NCBI GenBank assembly: GCA_964465665.1
Contig: CAYXKM010000194.1
Location: 1-6,189 of the forward strand
DNA from: JAKEGN01 sp964465665
Lineage (GTDB): Bacteria; Pseudomonadota; Gammaproteobacteria; Steroidobacterales; Woeseiaceae
DNA: 6,189 nt
Direction: 5' to 3'
Each line of letters starts with the position of its first letter. Position 1 is the first letter of the stretch. The notes beneath the pieces were generated by a model, which saw nothing but the letters and a program-made list of their open reading frames with translations, was not told the DNA's origin and ran no database searches. Shown here piece after piece: positions 4,449 through 6,189 of the stretch. The translations under genes and the position numbers were made by a program.

Positions 4449-6189
4449 ATGAATAACGTCGTTACTTTGCTTCTTACAGGCGTAATCGCCTCGCTCGCCA
4501 TGCCCGAAGTCCGTGCTCAGGAAACTTTGCTCGAGGAAATTGTGGTCACGGCTCGCAAGCGTGCTGAGACCCTCGAGGAGACACCCGTTTCCGTACGTGC
4601 ATTCACGGCCGACGAAATTCAATCGGCGGGTATCGAAACGCCGCGCGACTTCATCAATCTCACGCCGAACGCCACGCTCATTGAGACACAGAATGCTGGG
4701 ACCGCGTTCATCAATATTCGTGGCATATCGCAGGCCCGCAATAGCGAGATGTCGGTCGCCGTGCTCGTGGATGGCGTCCTGATGGCGAATCCGAGCGAGT
4801 TCACCCAGCAGCTGATCGACGTCCAGCAGATCGAAGTGCTGCGCGGACCGCAAGGCGCCCTGTATGGCAGGAATGCCATCGGCGGCGCGATAACGATCGT
4901 CTCGCAAAAGCCCGGCGACGAGTTCGAAGGTCGCGTCGAACTCGGCGCGGACTCTGGCCCCGGCTACACGCTGCGCGGCACGGTGAGCGGCCCGATCGGC
5001 AATTCCGAAACCTTCAAGTATCGTGCGACCGCGTCGTATGTCGACACGGATGGCTATATCGATAACGAGTTCCTCAGCGAGGAGGCGGATCCGTACAAGG
5101 ATCTGTCGGCGCGCCTTCGAGTCCTTTACGAGCCGAGCGATACGTTTTCGGCCGATCTGCGCCTGAGCGCCTCACAGCTCGACACGCAGGCACTGTACTT
5201 CACGATCGATGCCGAGGTCGATGACACGGACGTGCCGGTTCGCGTGAACAATCCCGGCACCAACGAGCGCGACATTTACAACATGGCACTGAAGCTGGAG
5301 TGGAATGGCGATGCGGGCACGTTTACCTCGATCACTGCTTATGACGATCTCGAGGAATTGCTGACCGGCGACCAGTTCAACTTCGTGCCGCGCGAAGAAT
5401 CGCTGATCAACTTCTTTCCCATCGGCCCGATTATTACAGCGCTGACCGGCGATCCGGTCGCAGACCTGAGCCAGACGCAGTTCCTGGACACCGACTCGTG
5501 GAGCCAGGAGTTCCGTTTCATCTCGCCGGCCGACGAGCGTTTTCGCTGGATCGCGGGCGTCTACGCAATCAGTACCGATCGCTACATCTCGACCGGCAAC
5601 CAGGTCGATCGTGGCAACGGCGTCTTCCCGGTCTACCGCGTGCCGCGCGTATCGTTGTTCGTGGACGCGACCGACCCGAGCCCGCAGTTGAGCCTTCTCG
5701 CCGACGCACAGGACAATTTTGCCTGGGCAGTGTTCGGCGAGGCTGCTTACGACTTCACCGACGCGTTCCAGGTCTCGTTCTCGCTGCGTTATGACGAGGA
5801 TACGCGGGAGAACACCACTCTCACCGAACCGCTCTACGACCCAACCGGTGGCATCGGCATCACTTTAGGCGAGGTGCGCGAGGAAACCTGGAGTGCGTTG
5901 CAACCGAAACTGACGCTGCGCTACCGGCCCAACGATGACCTGATGTTCTACGGCGACTACAGTCGAGGCTTTCGCAGCGGCGGCTTCAACCAGAGCGGCG
6001 TCGGGGCGGCGGTGCCGGAGCCCGGCGTCGAGGACCTGTTCGACGAGCAGATCGCCGATACCTTCGAACTCGGAGTCAAGTCCGTATACGGGGGAGGGCG
6101 ATTCGCGACATCGCTCAGCGCGTACTACACGGATTTCGAAAACGCCTACTTCTTCTTCTTCTACCCGACAACCAGTACACAAAACCTCG
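4449..6189 (+). CDS. TonB-dependent outer-membrane receptor (C-terminus cut by window edge)
   Basis: 580 residues are visible without a stop; family members are usually 700-800, so the last part of the barrel is missing. A signal peptide (residues 1-23, hydrophobic core VVTLLLTGVIASLAM, cleavage after VRA) targets the outer membrane. Its n-region has no Lys or Arg, which is unusual. The TonB box region is EEIVVTARKR at 29-38. The plug domain follows to about residue 155, with INIRGIS and the hallmark LRGPQGALYGRNAIGGAI from 131 and TIVSQKPGDEFEG after it. The remainder is beta-barrel, including YSRGFRSGGFN at 504-514, a motif typical of a large receptor group abundant in sphingomonads and marine gammaproteobacteria that take up organic compounds as well as chelated iron. 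There is no N-terminal signalling extension. It uses TonB-ExbBD energy for uptake; the substrate is unknown. It is divergent from the lyase-hydrolase operon and has tandem operators in its promoter. Confidence 0.95.
   Translation, partial: MNNVVTLLLTGVIASLAMPEVRAQETLLEEIVVTARKRAETLEETPVSVRAFTADEIQSAGIETPRDFINLTPNATLIETQNAGTAFINIRGISQARNSEMSVAVLVDGVLMANPSEFTQQLIDVQQIEVLRGPQGALYGRNAIGGAITIVSQKPGDEFEGRVELGADSGPGYTLRGTVSGPIGNSETFKYRATASYVDTDGYIDNEFLSEEADPYKDLSARLRVLYEPSDTFSADLRLSASQLDTQALYFTIDAEVDDTDVPVRVNNPGTNERDIYNMALKLEWNGDAGTFTSITAYDDLEELLTGDQFNFVPREESLINFFPIGPIITALTGDPVADLSQTQFLDTDSWSQEFRFISPADERFRWIAGVYAISTDRYISTGNQVDRGNGVFPVYRVPRVSLFVDATDPSPQLSLLADAQDNFAWAVFGEAAYDFTDAFQVSFSLRYDEDTRENTTLTEPLYDPTGGIGITLGEVREETWSALQPKLTLRYRPNDDLMFYGDYSRGFRSGGFNQSGVGAAVPEPGVEDLFDEQIADTFELGVKSVYGGGRFATSLSAYYTDFENAYFFFFYPTTSTQNL

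Noticed and set aside
4332..4907. A 191-residue minus-strand frame over the divergent control region and the receptor start
   Set aside because: It would run through the receptor promoter and coding region, and the receptor frame has clear signal peptide and plug motifs.

Overview
The window is GC-rich, densely coding bacterial chromosome. A TonB-dependent outer-membrane receptor shows a Gram-negative host. The mix of Lrp/AsnC-alanine dehydrogenase pair, IclR regulator and a receptor with the YSRGFRSGGFN motif suggests a proteobacterium, probably a marine or soil gammaproteobacterium or a relative. The taxon is inferred; no marker gene is present.

Left part (1-1687): an Lrp/AsnC-family regulator runs leftward off the window edge. 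It is divergent from ald, an alanine dehydrogenase with all its expected catalytic residues. The 142-base gap between them holds a 15-bp inverted repeat (CGCAA-N5-TTGCG) that could be the regulator's operator. This looks like a standard alanine-responsive catabolic unit.

Middle (1688-2669): a 160-base gap with strong dyad symmetry, possibly a dispersed REP-like element, precedes an IclR-family regulator of the PcaR/PcaU/PobR type. Its stop codon interlocks with the stop of the convergent gene on the other strand.

Right part (2664-6189): a two-gene leftward operon encodes a citrate-synthase-fold protein (citryl-CoA lyase-like) and then an alpha/beta hydrolase. It is divergent from a rightward TonB-dependent receptor that runs off the right edge. 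The 188-base divergent gap holds two identical 14-bp copies of TTTCGCATATCGAA, 19 bp apart. Each copy contains the inverted repeat TTCG-N5-CGAA. One copy lies in the spacer of a good sigma-70-like promoter for the receptor and the other lies just upstream of the -35 element. The repeat resembles the PcaR box as I recall it, so the nearby IclR protein is the natural candidate ligand-responsive repressor.

Taken together, 1848-6189 reads as a small, apparently uncharacterised uptake-and-catabolism locus: receptor, lyase-like enzyme, hydrolase and regulator. The substrate cannot be read from the sequence. The most unusual protein is the citrate-synthase homologue, in which the catalytic Asp position is Ser and a conserved His position appears to be Ala, so its reaction may not be the annotated one.
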